From: Durusdinium trenchii
Taxonomy: Eukaryota; Sar; Dinophyceae; Suessiales; Symbiodiniaceae
NCBI GenBank assembly: GCA_963970005.1
Contig: CAXAMN010028839.1
Coordinates: 376,033-440,032, forward strand
Direction of reading: 5' to 3'
DNA: 64,000 nucleotides
Shown one piece after another: positions 22,433 through 34,010 of this stretch (the first letter of the stretch is position 1; every line of letters begins with the position of its first letter). Under the pieces are notes generated by a model. It did no database searches, had not been told where the DNA came from, and saw only the letters and a list, made by a program, of their open reading frames with translations. A program made the position numbers and the translations under genes.

Positions 22433-25213
22433 TCACTGTCGGTTCTTTTTCTTCCGTGTGGGCATGTCAGCTGTCCTGATGTTCTTCAACATCTGCCTCT
22501 CCTCCTTGGCCCATGTACGGAAGGCCCAGGTCACCGCCAGCAGCAAGGGGAAATCCAAAATGCCAATGGCCAGGCCTTCGAGAACCAGAGACTCTGGTGA
22601 CTTTAGTGGGCATTCATGAGCCAAGCCCACCAAGCTACTGACAAGGCAAAGGCAAAACTCTGATAATATTTCACTTCGAGTAACGATGGTCCGGCAGTAG
22701 TCGGCTGCTGTGCTCCTTGACCTTGGCACTCCAACCAATGATAGGAAAGAATCAGGACTTTGTGCCGAAACACGTTCAAACTAAGTCAGCGACACAATCC
22801 AACAGGAGCAGTTGCACCCAAACGCAATGCAGTATCAGCATGGGCACCGCCACAATCGTACATCGAATGAGAAAGGTTGGCAAAACCACAAGCCGTTTTG
22901 GCCCTCGCTTCGGAAGAAACGTGCCCAGCTCGTACATTGTCCAAAGCCTAAGTTGTATATGGCACCGTGTCCATGTCTGCAATTGCATTCATTTGCTCTT
23001 CTTATCTCTTCTTAAACTGTGTGTCACTGCAATGACGCTAAATGTGCTAAAAGGCTTCTTGGTGTAGAGCTCGGAATAAACAACCAACATCTTGTCCTTA
23101 CTTGGACGGATGACATGGCAAGAAAAGCACTCTAACTCACCAACATGGAAGCTGAAAATGGGCCCTTTCAAGCCATATTCCTTTACAAACAGGTGGATGT
23201 CCACTTCCATGTTGATGAGTGGAAGGATCATCATCAGCAGCCAACAAAATAAGGTCAAAATGTGTGCAGGTCCAAGTGAGAGTCGGACAGCTGCAAAAAC
23301 ACATCTAGATGCTCAATCCCTTGCTGCTTCAAGTCTTCGTCAGTCTGGTGGATGCAGCAACGGTCCAAAAAAACGCGCTTTCCCCGGAAGCAAAACAGCC
23401 ACTTGATATCATGCCAGAATAAGAGGCATAACCTGCACAAGCAACGAGAGACATCGACAAGCCTAAAGCAATCCAAAGTGACCCCCACTATCCCCCATCG
23501 GGGTCCTTCCCTCACAGAGTAAATCATCTTCATGAAGCAAATCAACCGTCCACCTGTTATCTAGACTGTTCTCGAAAATCTCAGAGCTCTTGCAGCAACT
23601 TGGCAACTTGGCTGGAAACGAAATGGGTGCGCGCGCCACTTGTGACATGGGTGAGGGGGCTGCATGTTTATACAAAAACACAAACACCCACTGTCTCCAT
23701 GAGTCGCCATTGTCTTTGACATGCATTGCATGTACATGGACCATAACAAGGGTACAGTAACACAAAGAACAAGGGTAAAAGAATACAGCGATGGTAATCT
23801 TCCAGAAGGGTGCATAACGAGATATGTAACAAATGCAAGTCGTCACAGTGTTGCTCAGTTCTTGGATGGCTCTGCCATGGTGTATTTTGCAACAGATTGA
23901 CAGCCCACGGGTTCATGTCGTTATTAGATCCTCAAGGTCCAAGTAGTCACTAAGTAGCGCAGTACTTGTTGCTTCTTAGCGGCTTCTTGAATGTTGAAAC
24001 AAACTGGCAGCAATGGCAAAACATCTATGAACTTCTATGAATCAACATCGTGTTGAAATCAATCAAGGCCAGCTTTGTCCCTTTTCAATCGTGTTCCAGG
24101 CCAGGCTTTGCCTGTCTTGTGCCCCACACGCATCAAGGCAATGTAGAAACCATCGCTTTTCCAGTACTCACAAAAGGCTTCTCTCAGAGCTTGCAGAACC
24201 AACACAACTGCGACACACACACACACACACTTTAGGAGAAGGCATGAACTATCGCATGACATGGATCTCACGAAGCCACCATGTGGACAATTCCAAGGCC
24301 AACAGGCCAACACGCGGCCCACACGCGGAACCTGGCCATGCCAAGTGGCCAGTAGGTGGCAAGACACACGCCAGTGCCCAAGTGGCAGGTAAAAAACAGG
24401 TCGTTGAGCTGGTCATCACTGTCAACATCAGTCGCGGTGCACATGACTGCCAAGACCGTAATGACGTAGGCAATGGCTGCCGCGATAGAAGCGCTGCGGT
24501 GGTTGAAGTGGAAGGCAAGAGCCTTGGAATCATCCGGAAACCATTGACACAAGTAATTACCGTGCGACCGCAGCAACCCCATCACTTCCCAGGGCTGCTT
24601 GCTGGCTGGCTGGCTGGCTGGCTGGCTTGCTTGTTCTGTACTTCCTTCCTTGTCTTGCGGCCTGAAAGCCACATGCTGGTGAGCCAGCCCCAATCTGCCC
24701 CCTGGCCGGCTTTCTTGGCATTGACTTTCCGAAGCTCTTAGTATGGGCCCACCTCGTCTTCCTCACCTTTTGCATCACTTGCAGGACAGGATGTTCCACA
24801 GTTGGGGGTTGTAGTTTGCTTTATATCTTTATTGGCGCTTGTGGCCGGAAAATCCTCGGGCTGCTACATAATCACTGAACAGCTGGTCTGATGGAAATGG
24901 CTTCACTCCTAACTTCTCAGCCAGATCTTCGTACCATACTAACTCGCACTAAGCGCAAATTGGATTTGCTCAACACACGTAGAAAGAAAGCCTGAGTCGA
25001 GAGAAAATCAAAAATGAAGAACATCTACGACTGCATGCCATTCTTGTCCCATCCATGCCAAGGTGTCGAAAGCTGCTGTGAACGGCATTCAGGTGCCAGA
25101 TGGTGCCAGTCTGTGCTAGGTCTAAGTCCATATTGCCAAGAAGCCATGAACTTTATCAGCTGCGGTGTTGCCCAATTGTGGGACACGAAAACATGAAGCT
25201 TATGGGTCGTATC
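22433..25213 (-). CDS. Membrane protein with TIR-like domain interrupted by transmembrane segments, multi-exon
   Basis: Exons in coding order: 25213-25145 (HKLHVFVSHNWATPQLIKFM), 24522-24272 (ALAFHFNHRSA then hydrophobic IAAAIAYVITVLAVM and GVCLATYWPLG), ~23920-23554 (HGRAIQELSN, a membrane helix ITIAVFFYPCSLCYCTLVMV, ending SLDNR), 23432-23285 (FRGKRVFLDRCCIHQTDEDL, ending FLQLS), 23096-23056 (DKMLVVYSELYTKK), 22947-~22780 (LWTMYELGTF then a helix) and ~22738-22433 (further helices, basic KKKNRQ end). Phases fit at five joins. FVSHNW, VFLD-CCI and MLVVYS--Y---LWTMYEL match the order of TIR strands and the W-x-x-x-E helix, with the Glu where TIR NADases have their catalytic residue. Intron donors are GC, GT, GT, GA, GC. 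An intermediate exon near 24.06-24.2 kb is possible. The N-terminus is missing and the 3' end uncertain. The TIR assignment is inference from motifs; enzymatic activity is unknown. Confidence 0.75.
24211..24231. repeat. AC microsatellite in intron
   Basis: A (AC)n run lies just downstream of the GT donor of exon 24522-24272 in the TIR-like gene. A (GGCT)n run lies in the preceding intron at about 24602-24629. Confidence 0.9.
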
Positions 25214-25229
25214 CTTGGTCATCGGAATC

Positions 25230-26700
25230 GAAGTTGACCGGAACGGAGCGATGTCAGAGAAGGCACAAAACCCAAGGGGCGGTTGGATTACCAGTATCTT
25301 TCATCAAAAAATGGCCTACCGCGTTGCACAACTTATAGGCTCTGAAACAAAAGAACACCAAATTAAATGCTTCAAGCAAGCTTTGGGCAGCGAGACATGC
25401 ATTGTCATTCCAGGCTGGAGCTTGGAGACAGTCGTTAATCTCACAGAAGAGCATCTGACAATTTGAAGGTGTCAAAACCATCCGGGAAATCACGGAAGAC
25501 CTTAGAGACGTGATCAATTCAGCTTTACCCTTGGAGAGTGATCAATTCAGCTTTAACATTTGCTGTTGATGGCTGAGGTCAAAGCCCGACCAAAAGAGTG
25601 AAGCACCACATAGTCCGGAGTGCTTCGCAAAAGGTTCTGGTTCTGATTCGACATGATCAAGCTCCTCCACCGAACCTGCATCAAAGGATGGTCGGTATAA
25701 TGGCAGTATTTCTCGACATTGGATTGAGGATGATTGAGGGCTTCCGCACTCTGATCACTTGCTGAACTATTTGCACAATCACGATCCATTTTCAGAACTA
25801 CAGCCAAAAAAAACAACATAAACAAACATATAATATAGGAATATATAGGACATGTCAAAGAACCAAGTTTCCTCTTACAAACGGTTAAAGGCGATCAGTC
25901 ACCGTGTTGCAATTCCGCTGATGAGCGGCACTCAAAAACCAAAGCGCCTTATGAGGCGATATATCTGAGGCATCTGCTGTCTGAGCCTTGGCTGAGAAGT
26001 CACCACCAAGGTATAATTGGACAAGAAAAAAGCAACTCAACACCCCCCAGTGGGTAGAGTGGAACATTCTGGTCATTCCAGGTCGAGGTTTGCTTATTTG
26101 ACCCATGCAGCCACATGCTTCAACAAAAAGCAAACGAAACAACCATTTCGGCAGATTCTGTGCCCACCGTCACTCTTTATAGACTTGATCTCATTGGGCC
26201 TCCCTCGGAACGCCTGGTGTCCTGCTATGCTCATATTTAATAATACAACCAGCCCATACCTCTCTTCCATTTGATTCAACAAACCTTCACACAGTGCCCT
26301 CTGTGACTATACTATACCAGCTCTTTTGTAATTACATTATGTGGGCTGTTATCCAGATCTCTCGAACTTCTGAATGATGCGTAAAGCTACCGCACTAGGT
26401 GCAAAGAAGAGACTTTGGCTGTTTGTTGCAGGTTCAATAAAAACCTGAAAGTTTCTTCGGTTCAATGTCCGAAGGAAGCATGCAATCTCAGCATCCAAGT
26501 AGCTTTGCGGAAGTGGGGGCTGGCACCTGCACCTGTAGCAGCGACACGACAAACATCAAAGCAATTACATAAATATACCTCATGGAAATTTAACCGTTCT
26601 GATCATCTGCGCCACACGCGAAACAAAGCCATTTCATGCCAAACCAATCTTGAAATTGGGTATTCGATGGTCTTCGATTCCCAAGCACCTTTTGAGCTAG
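25230..26700. other. No gene recognised
   Basis: Upstream exons of the TIR-like gene are expected on the minus strand here, but I could not identify any. A short poly-A run lies at 25806. Confidence 0.45.
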
Positions 26701-26717
26701 GTGTTGTGGCCGTCTTC

Positions 26718-26900
26718 TTAGGGCTGCATGCCCCCTCCATGGCCAGAATCAGGATCGGCCAGCTCTACGGCGGCCGGGCTCCCTTCGGATCCATGCCTCC
26801 TACTGGGCCCACCAGCGTTCCACACATACGTCCAGTTCTCGTCTTGATCTTCGTATTGTATGCGCACTCGTTTGAAGGATTCAGACATGACATAACGCAA
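26718..26900 (-). CDS. Candidate exon, unknown protein
   Basis: The minus-strand frame contains ESFKRVRIQYEDQDENWTYV followed by a Gly/Ser/Pro-rich tail (NAGGPSRRHGSEGS) and a stop. The charged, aromatic composition resembles a small beta-barrel edge of chromatin-type domains, but I cannot name a family. A basic segment at about 26.99-27.08 kb on the same strand (ARRKKRAERKWTMAPLREG) may be an upstream exon. A 171-codon plus-strand frame over the same DNA is treated as antisense. Confidence 0.45.
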   Translation of the reverse strand: MRYVMSESFKRVRIQYEDQDENWTYVWNAGGPSRRHGSEGSPAAVELADPDSGHGGGMQP

Positions 26901-27316
26901 AAGGTTCCTATGGTAACAAGGGGCGTCTAAGAATTCTTAAGACGGTGATGCCTGCTTAGCTTCAAATTCAATTGAAATGTGTGGTTTGACCTTGCAGCTC
27001 AGCATCCCTTCACGCAGCGGCGCCATCGTCCACTTTCTCTCGGCTCTCTTCTTCCGGCGTGCAACCCAACTCACAGATGGCTCGTGCCAGAACAACCGAA
27101 GCACATTTCTGACATTAAGAAAATCATTGAAAATTGCATGAAATTGCTACCTTCCTCGGCCTCACAGCCCGCCACATTTGGGAGGGCAGGGAGAAACTGA
27201 CGTCAGCCCTTGCTTTTCAGGCCTTCTTGGCGTGGAAGAAATCATGACCTGCTAGGGAATTCGTCACTTCCAATCAAAAAGGCGCTCCCAGGCCCAGTCT
27301 GGGGGTTGGAGGCCGC

Positions 27317-27392
27317 TACTAGGAACAAGCACGCTACTAGTAGCTCCTGGCATCGCTACTAGTAACAAGGGTATCGCTAGTAGTAGCAAGAA
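27317..27392. repeat. Dispersed CTACTAG repeat, copy 5
   Basis: GGTTGGAGGCC is followed by CGCTACTAGGAACAAGCACG, CTACTAGTAGCTCCTGGC and further units. This copy joins the GGTTGGAGGCC word (reverse of GGCCTCCAACC) directly to GCTACTAG. Confidence 0.9.
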
Positions 27393-27399
27393 ACTAGAA

Positions 27400-27955
27400 C
27401 TGAACCCGTCAGAAGTCCACACCTGGCCAAGCTTTGTGCAGCCTTTGCGGATCGCTTAGCAGCAAATTTCACGTCCTGACAAAGCGGCGGAATCACCCTA
27501 GCTGCACCCATAGGCTAAAGGAGCAGCTTTCCAAGGGCACTTCATTGAAAGCCTCCAACAACTGCAGAAAGCCGCAGGGAATGATTGCTTTGATGAACCT
27601 TGTGCTGCGTGTTTTTTGTGCATTTGCTGCAGCCTAGGCATCTCAAATACAATCTCTTGACCTTCACCTTCGGTTCTGGCAAGTCTTTTGGCCGAACTTG
27701 GCACTTGCCCCCTGTGTTCCCAAGACCAAGTGGGAACATTTTGTGGAAACTGAGGTGGGTTCATCGTTGCGACTTGCAACAGGTTGCGTCGGGAAACTAG
27801 GTGGAACGTTATGGCAAGGTATACTATCCGCCGACCCCGTGGTGCAGCAAGGGGAGCGCGCCCCGAAATGGTATGTTTCGTTGTATCAGTTGTGGGCATG
27901 AGGTGGGCTACAGTACTGCTTCTTTATCTAGAGATCCCACCCCGAAGTGTCCTTG
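27400..27955. other. No confident gene
   Basis: Minus-strand frames at 27498-27899 overlap in two phases and show no domain. Confidence 0.4.
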
Positions 27956-27959
27956 GTGC

Positions 27960-30245
27960 TCGGTGCACAGGTTTCTGCGCCTGGAACAGTGGAACTCTGT
28001 ACCTGCAACAGTGGAATTGCCTACCGAGATCCCGGGACTGTGGAGCTCTGTGGCTGCAACAGTGGAATTCCTGCCAGAACCTTGATTTTTTCATTCGGTT
28101 CAAGTGACGTTTGGCCCGGGCAGAGGCCAGTGGTGCTGTTCTGTGAGGTTGGGCAGCAATGTGCTGCGAAATTTTGGGTGGGTGTCTTGTGGCTTGGTTT
28201 CTGTGCCTGGAATAGTGGAATTGCCTGCCAGAACCTTCATTTTTTCATTCGGCTCAGGAGTGACGTTTGGCCCGGGCAGAGGGACGTTTGGCCCGGGCAG
28301 AGGGACGGCAGGAGGAGGGTGCTTTCTTGATTCGTAGGGTGTCTTGTGGCTTGGTTTCTAGTGGAATTGCTTGCCAGAACCTTGATTTTTTCATTCGGTT
28401 CAGGAGTGATGTTTGGCCCGGGCAGAGGGACGGCAGGAGGCTGTTTTGTCACGCCGTGCCAGGGTGTTTTCCTGATTCGAAGGGTGTTGTGGCTAGGTTT
28501 CTGTGCCTGGAACAGTGGAATTGCCTGCCAGAACCTTGAATTTTTCATTCGTTTCAGGAGTGACGTTTGGCCCGGGCAGCGGGACGGCAGGAGGCTGTTT
28601 CGTCACGCCGTGCCAGTGTGTTTTCCTGATTCGAAGGGTGTCTTGTGGCTTGGTTTCTGTGCCTGGAACGTGGAATTGCCTGCCAGAACTTTGATTTGGT
28701 CATTCGGTTCAGGAGTGACCTTTGGCCGGGCAGTCGAATGTCTTGTGGCTTGGTTTCTGTGCCTGGAACAGTGGAATTGCCTGCCAGAACGTCATTCGGT
28801 TCAGGAATGACGTTTGGCCCCGGGAGAGGGACGGCAGGAAGCTATTCCATCACGCCGTGCCAGGGTGTTTTCCTGATTTGAAGGGGCGTCTTGTGGCTTC
28901 GTTTCTGTGCCTGGAACAGTGGAATTGCCTGCTTGATTTTTTCATTCGGTTCAGGAGCGACGGTTGGCCCGGGCAGAGGGACGGCAGAAGGCTGTTCCAT
29001 CATGCTGTGCCAGGGTGTTTTCCTGATTTGAAGGGTGTCTTGTGGCTTGGTTTCTGTGCCTGGAACAGTGGAATTGCTTGCCAGAACCTTGATTGTTTCA
29101 TTCGGTTCAGGACTGACGTTTGGCCCGGGCAGAGGGATGGCAGGAGGCTGTTTCGTCACGCCGTGCCAGGGTGTTTTCCTGATTCGAACGGGGTCTTGTG
29201 GCTTCGTTTCTGTTCCTGGAACAGTGGAATTGCCTGCCAGAACCTTGATTTATTCCTTCGGTTCAGGAGTGACGTTTGGCCCGGGCAAAGGGACGGCAGG
29301 AGGCTGTTTCGTCACGCCGTGCCAGGGTGTTTTCCTGATTTGAAGGGTGTCTTGTGGCTTGGTTTCTGTGCTGGAAAAATTGATTTTTTCATTCGGTTCA
29401 GGAGTGACGTTTGGCTCGGGCAGAGGAACGGCAGGAGGCTGTTTCGTCACGCCGTGCCAGGGTGTTTGCCTGATTTGAAGGGTGTCTTGTGGCTTGGTTT
29501 CTGGCTGGAACAGTGGAATTGCCTGCCAGAACCTTGACTGATTTCTCATTCGGTTCAAGAGTGAATTGGCCCGGGCAAAGGGATGGCAGGAGGCTGTTCC
29601 GTCACGCCGTGCCAAGGTGTTTGCCTGATTCGGAGGGTGTCTTGCGGCTTGGTTTGTGTGCGTGACCTTGAATTTTTTCATTCGGTTCAGGAGTGACGTT
29701 TGGCCGGGCAGAGGGACGGCAGAAGGCTGTTCCGTCACGCCGTGCCAAGGTGTTTTCCTGATTCGGAGGGTGTCTTGCGGCTTGGTTTGTGTGCCTGGAA
29801 CATTGGAATTGCCTGCCAGAACCTTGAATTTTTTCATTCGGCTCAAGAGTGACGTTTGGCGTGGGCAGAGGGACGGCAGGAGGCTGTTTCGTCACGCCGT
29901 GCCAAGATGTTTTCCCGATTCGAAGGGTGTCTTGTGGCTTGGTTTCTGTGCCTGGAAAAGTGGAATTGCCGAACAGAACCTTGATTTTTTCATTCGGTTC
30001 CTGATTCGTAGGGTGTCTCGTGGCTTGGCTTCCGTGCCTGGAACAGTGGAATTGCCTGCCAGAACCTTGATTTTTTCTTTCGGTTCAGGAATGACGTTTG
30101 GGGGGACGGCAGGAGGCTGTTTCGTCACGCCGTGCCAGGGTGTTTTCCTGATTCGAAGGGTGTCTTGTGGCTTGGTTTCTTTGCCTGGAACAGTGGAATT
30201 GCCTGCCAGAACCTTGATTTTTTCGGTTCAGAAGTGACGTTTGGC
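27960..30245. repeat. Satellite of ~150-bp units, about 15 copies
   Basis: The unit begins GTGTCTTGTGGCTTGG and contains CTGGAACAGTGGAATTGCCT, TTTTTCATTCGGTTCAGGAG, GTTTGGCCCGGGCAGAGGGA and CACGCCGTGCCAGGGTGTTT. Successive unit starts (28339, 28484, 28638, 28737, 28888, 29035, 29189, 29347, 29481, 29636, 29767, 29927, 30015, 30159) give spacings from 88 to 160, mostly 144-160; the leftmost units are most diverged. Units differ by deletions that are not multiples of three. Open frames of up to 271 codons (+) and 198 codons (-) are by-products. Confidence 0.95.
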
Positions 30246-31250
30246 CCTGCTGCGTCCTCCAGCCCCACAGCCGATGCAGAACACCTTGGAGTCACCATGC
30301 CCTGTCTGCCCCACACCCTTTAATATCTCTAATGCCCATCCCTGCCCACTTCTCACATTGGGGATTCCACGTAACCGACGCAGCACTCCGTGGAGTCACC
30401 ATGTGTTCTGCCCTACCTCCTACCTCATCTCTTTCCTGCACCCTCTACTGGCCCACTGTCTGCCCCACACCCTTCAATATCTCTATATAATGCTTACCCC
30501 ACGCCGTGGAGTCACCATGTGTTCTGCCCTACCACCTACATCATCTCTTGCCTGCACCCTCTACTGGCCCCACTGTCTGCCCCACACCCTTCAATATCTC
30601 TATAATGCTTACCCCATCCCTGCCCCCTCCTGGGGATTCCACGTAGCCGATGCAGCACGCCGTGAAGCCACCATGTGTTCTGCCCTACCACCCACCTCGT
30701 CTCTTGCCTGCACCCTCTACTGGCCCCACTGTCTGCCCCACAGCCTTCAATATCTCTAACGCTTACCCTATCCCTGCCCCCTCCTCACATTGGGGATTCT
30801 AAGAGCCGATGCAGCACGCCGTGGAGTCACCATGTGTTCTGCCCTACCACCTACCTCGTCTCTTGCCTGCGCCCTATACTGGTGCCATGTCCCACTGCCA
30901 CCCCGAGTAACAACCACATGGGGACCATTCCTTTTGTCTCCCACTTCATCCCTCTTGCTACCCGGTCTACACTGCCATGGCCCCGAACCTGCTGCGTCCT
31001 CCAGCCCCTTAACATCCACATGGGGGTTCCACGTAGCCGACGCAGCACACCGTGGAGTCACCATGCCCTCTGTCTGCCCCACACCCTTTAATATCTCCTC
31101 ACATTGGGGATTCCACGTAGCCGATGCAGCATGCCGCGGAGTCCCCATGTGTTCTGCCCTACCACCCACTCGTCACCATGCCTTCTGTCCGCCCCACACC
31201 TCTTTTGTCTCCCTTCCTGGGGTCGGCGGCACTGGGCTGGGCGGCAGCCC
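30246..31250. repeat. Second satellite of ~110-160-bp units, about 7 copies
   Basis: The unit holds GCCGTGGAGTCACCATGTGT, TCTGCCCTACCACCTAC, TGCCTGCACCCTCTACTGG, CCCCACACCCTTCAATATCT and ATTGGGGATTCCACGTAGCC. Unit markers are at about 30281, 30388, 30504, 30662, 30818, 31050 and 31132. It starts abruptly where the 150-bp satellite stops and ends at an (AT)n run at 31255-31271. Confidence 0.95.
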
Positions 31251-31559
31251 TTAGATATATATATATATATACTTTGAAAACATGTCAAAACCTGTTGTGG
31301 CTTGCCAGTGTTTTATCATTTGTTTTATCTTGACATACGTACGACATTGCCGGTACGCTACCTTGATGATCGTACCCACTACGGATGTGGCCTATTGACA
31401 AAGTGGTCCATTGATTCATCTCTCGCCAGGCGTGGTGGGAGATGCAAATCGCTGCATGACATGTCTCCGTAAAGTGTATATTTTGGGGAGCGAGCCATCA
31501 ATCCGTTTAAGCGTTGCAAGGGGGGTCTCGGATTTGTGGAACCCAATATCATGGAAAAA

Positions 31560-32388
31560 AATCTCTGCAGATGTTTGCATCCACAAGGCTGAAACCGTTC
31601 TTCAAGCTGGATGCTTCACCGCACCGTTGGAGCTCCTCCCAAGCCTTCTTCCAATCGAAGGAGGATGTGTCTCTGACATCATCCGCACTGGCACCCGCCA
31701 TGGTGATCTGACGTTCCTGGGTATCTAGCACCATCTTGCAACCACACCTAGGAAGGGCAACCCAGCAGGCACAGCATGGCACAGCTCCACACAACAGAAA
31801 ACCTGTTTCAAGGGTCTTGTACGGACTCTTGTCCTGTTTTCTGTCTCTTCATTCAATCCTTTCCCTTTCAATGATCTTGAATGCTTGAAGATTGCTTGCT
31901 GATGAACAGTGAAGGCTCTCCGTGTTCCAGGCTTGCATGACCCATGCTTGGCCCACAAGTTCAGCTATGTACCCTGTGTGGGCTTTCTCATTTTCAGCAG
32001 GGTGGCTCGGCACAGGAGTAATTCACATTCTTTTGCGGAGCTGCCTGAGCTAGCAGAAGCCCCACAATTTTTGGGCCAAAGAGGGCCCGTGCCGTGTCAG
32101 GAGTTTGAACCCACGTCAATCAGCAAGGCTCGACCGGCACAAAATATTTCCACTTTAGCTCGAACTCCGGCCCAGCCACTCCGCCCGAAAACAATTTGAT
32201 AGGTGAATTGCCTCAGCTTTCGAAAAGGAAGGCCAATGCCTCTGTCACTTTGCCATGTCTTCAAGGAATCGTCAACTTTTAGCTGCGCTCGGTTGCACGA
32301 CGGGCAAGTTCCCACGAGAACCTCGGGATTTTGTAGGTCCAAAAACTCAAGGATCCTTGGTGCAAGGTTCAAGCGGGCCTCTCCTCGC
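31560..32388 (-). CDS. Unrecognised gene, at least two exons
   Basis: Exon 1 (about 32388-32110) reads ARLNLAPRILEFLDLQNPEV and continues with a CPSCNR cysteine pair and KLRQFTYQIVF. Exon 2 (about 31735-31565) reads MVLDTQERQITMAGASADD, then SSFDWKKAWEELQRCGEASS and NGFSLVDANICR. Both have strongly coding-like composition on the same strand and acceptor-like AG at their starts. The two ends are not proven to join. The CxxC could bind zinc with a partner elsewhere. I recognise no family. Confidence 0.55.
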
Positions 32389-32459
32389 TGGAAAATTCAA
32401 TTTGGTTATGAGCTTGTGAGAGCCAAAAGAAGACTGATGCGCGAAATTAAAAGTTCTTA

Positions 32460-33620
32460 AGTTGTGTTCGTGAACAATGTAGCCGTCAAAACTCACACCA
32501 AAGCGCTCCAAACATGGGACAAGTCACCACTCATGGGGCTTTAGTGCAAAGAAATGTTGGTGCCGACTACAATTTCCCATCGTGCAAGATGACCCCTCCC
32601 AAAAAAAGAGCATTTCCAAGCATCCAATTTGACAACACCAGGCCTTGGCTTCAGCGGTGTCAAGTTACAAGCAAACATTGCGTATCACTGTGACGCCAGC
32701 ACTTTATCAGGTGCAATCAGTGAGACATAGTGAGAACAGTGAGTCGAATTAGGGTCAAATAGGTTCCGCTTGGATGACCATACCTGGTTCTAATTTTTCT
32801 GTCTACTTAGCTATTTATATAGTAGGTTAACAACTTCGGCAAGCTATGTTATATGCTTGCCAACATATGTGTGGCCGGTTTCTATCGAAGCCACCATGGC
32901 CATTGGTGTTGGTCAACTTATTACTTTGTCGCGACAAAGTATTAAATGTTAACATGTAGCCAAACGTGGATACTAATTTCCAAGCTTTTCGTAAATTGGT
33001 TATGCATGTGCGCCAAACAGGCGCAAGCAAGTTAAAGAAAATGATGCCTGAGACCAACAAGGTTAGCGGGAATAGCCACACACGGTTGGACAGTTTATAA
33101 GCAGGTTGCAAACCAGCGCAAACTAGTTTACTAACTGGCCACATTGCTTTGAAAAAAACTCATGTTTTTCGTACAAGCATTTTTTCTAGAGCCGCAAAGC
33201 GCAAATTTTTGTGTTTTGTAACTGTGACCGTTAATGATGTGCATTTTGACGTATGCATTTTGTGATTTTTTGACGTGTGCATTTTGTGACAGTTTGTTAC
33301 CTGTGTGTTTTTGGTTCTTGCCAGTTGCATGCAATCAGTGTATGTGATTTTTCTTGTGCTTTCATATGAGCAGGGTTCATCGGAAAGAAAAAACCAGCTG
33401 AGCGTGTGCTTTCTTTCCAGAGGTAGAGATGTCTTTGCACCAGTTGAGACTTCAGTTGAACGGCACCGACATTGCAGTGCAAGAGTGTTTCTAGATTTGG
33501 TTGTGTTCCTTGAAACGCTGCAGCCTCTGAAAGGATTCCTTTTGTGATGCCATTGTTTAGCACTTTTAAGTGTACTTGACAGTTGACACAAACACGTTCA
33601 CTTGCCAGTCAGCTATTTTA
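32460..33620. other. No gene recognised; contains a palindrome and short repeats
   Basis: A perfect 20-base palindrome TACTTTGTCGCGACAAAGTA is at 32922-32941. Three copies of (G/A)TGCATTTTG spaced by TGACGT lie at about 33238-33290. Otherwise unassigned. Confidence 0.55.
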
Positions 33621-33629
33621 GAAATATCT

Positions 33630-33656
33630 TGCGACGTGTGGGACACACGTTGCGCC
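33630..33656. other. Hairpin at the left end of the two-ORF cassette
   Basis: GACGTGTGGGACACACGTTG contains the arms ACGTGTG and CACACGT around GGA, flanked by GCG on both sides. It lies 120 bases before the first leader motif and may mark the cassette boundary; that is inference. Confidence 0.45.
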
Positions 33657-33777
33657 GGGGTGGGCATCCCAGAGCAGCGCTGGTAGAGGCGGGGCCTGCA
33701 AGATCATCGATGAGGAAGTGATGAATTTGAGACTATAGTAACGAGTTCAACATGGTTTCAATGTTTGGGTATCTTTT

Positions 33778-33986
33778 GCAGGGCCACCTGTGCGTGGCTC
33801 GCATTTGTCATCATGAGTTGCTTGCACTTGCAGGGCCATGTGTTCATGCACAGCTCGCATGTGCTTGAATCATGAGTTTAATTGGTGCCAAAGATTGATT
33901 GTGGCTCCTGTCCTGCGCCTTTGTGTTTTTTGGCTGAGAGAGTGGCTTTTGTGCACAGTGCAGGGCTCCAACTCTGGCTCGCACGG
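33778..33986 (+). repeat. Leader motif GCAGGGC-N-GCTCGCA, three copies
   Basis: GCAGGGC followed after 9-18 bases by GCTCGCA occurs at 33778-33804, 33830-33860 and 33960-33983. The first two form a ~52-base degenerate tandem repeat that also shares ATCATGAGTT. The last copy ends 27 bases before the ATG of ORF1 at 34011. Confidence 0.8.
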
Positions 33987-34010
33987 GCATCAATCTTGCG
34001 TCCGCTGAAG

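Noticed and set aside
24037..24741. 234-codon plus-strand open frame
   Set aside because: Antisense to the phase-matched membrane exon 24522-24272 of the TIR-like gene and contains (AC)n and (GGCT)n runs.
26415..26930. 171-codon plus-strand open frame
   Set aside because: Its right half overlaps a minus-strand frame with much more coding-like composition; no domain seen.
28722..29537. 271-codon plus-strand open frame
   Set aside because: It is five to six units of the 150-bp satellite read through; opposite-strand frames are equally open, and indels shift frame between units.
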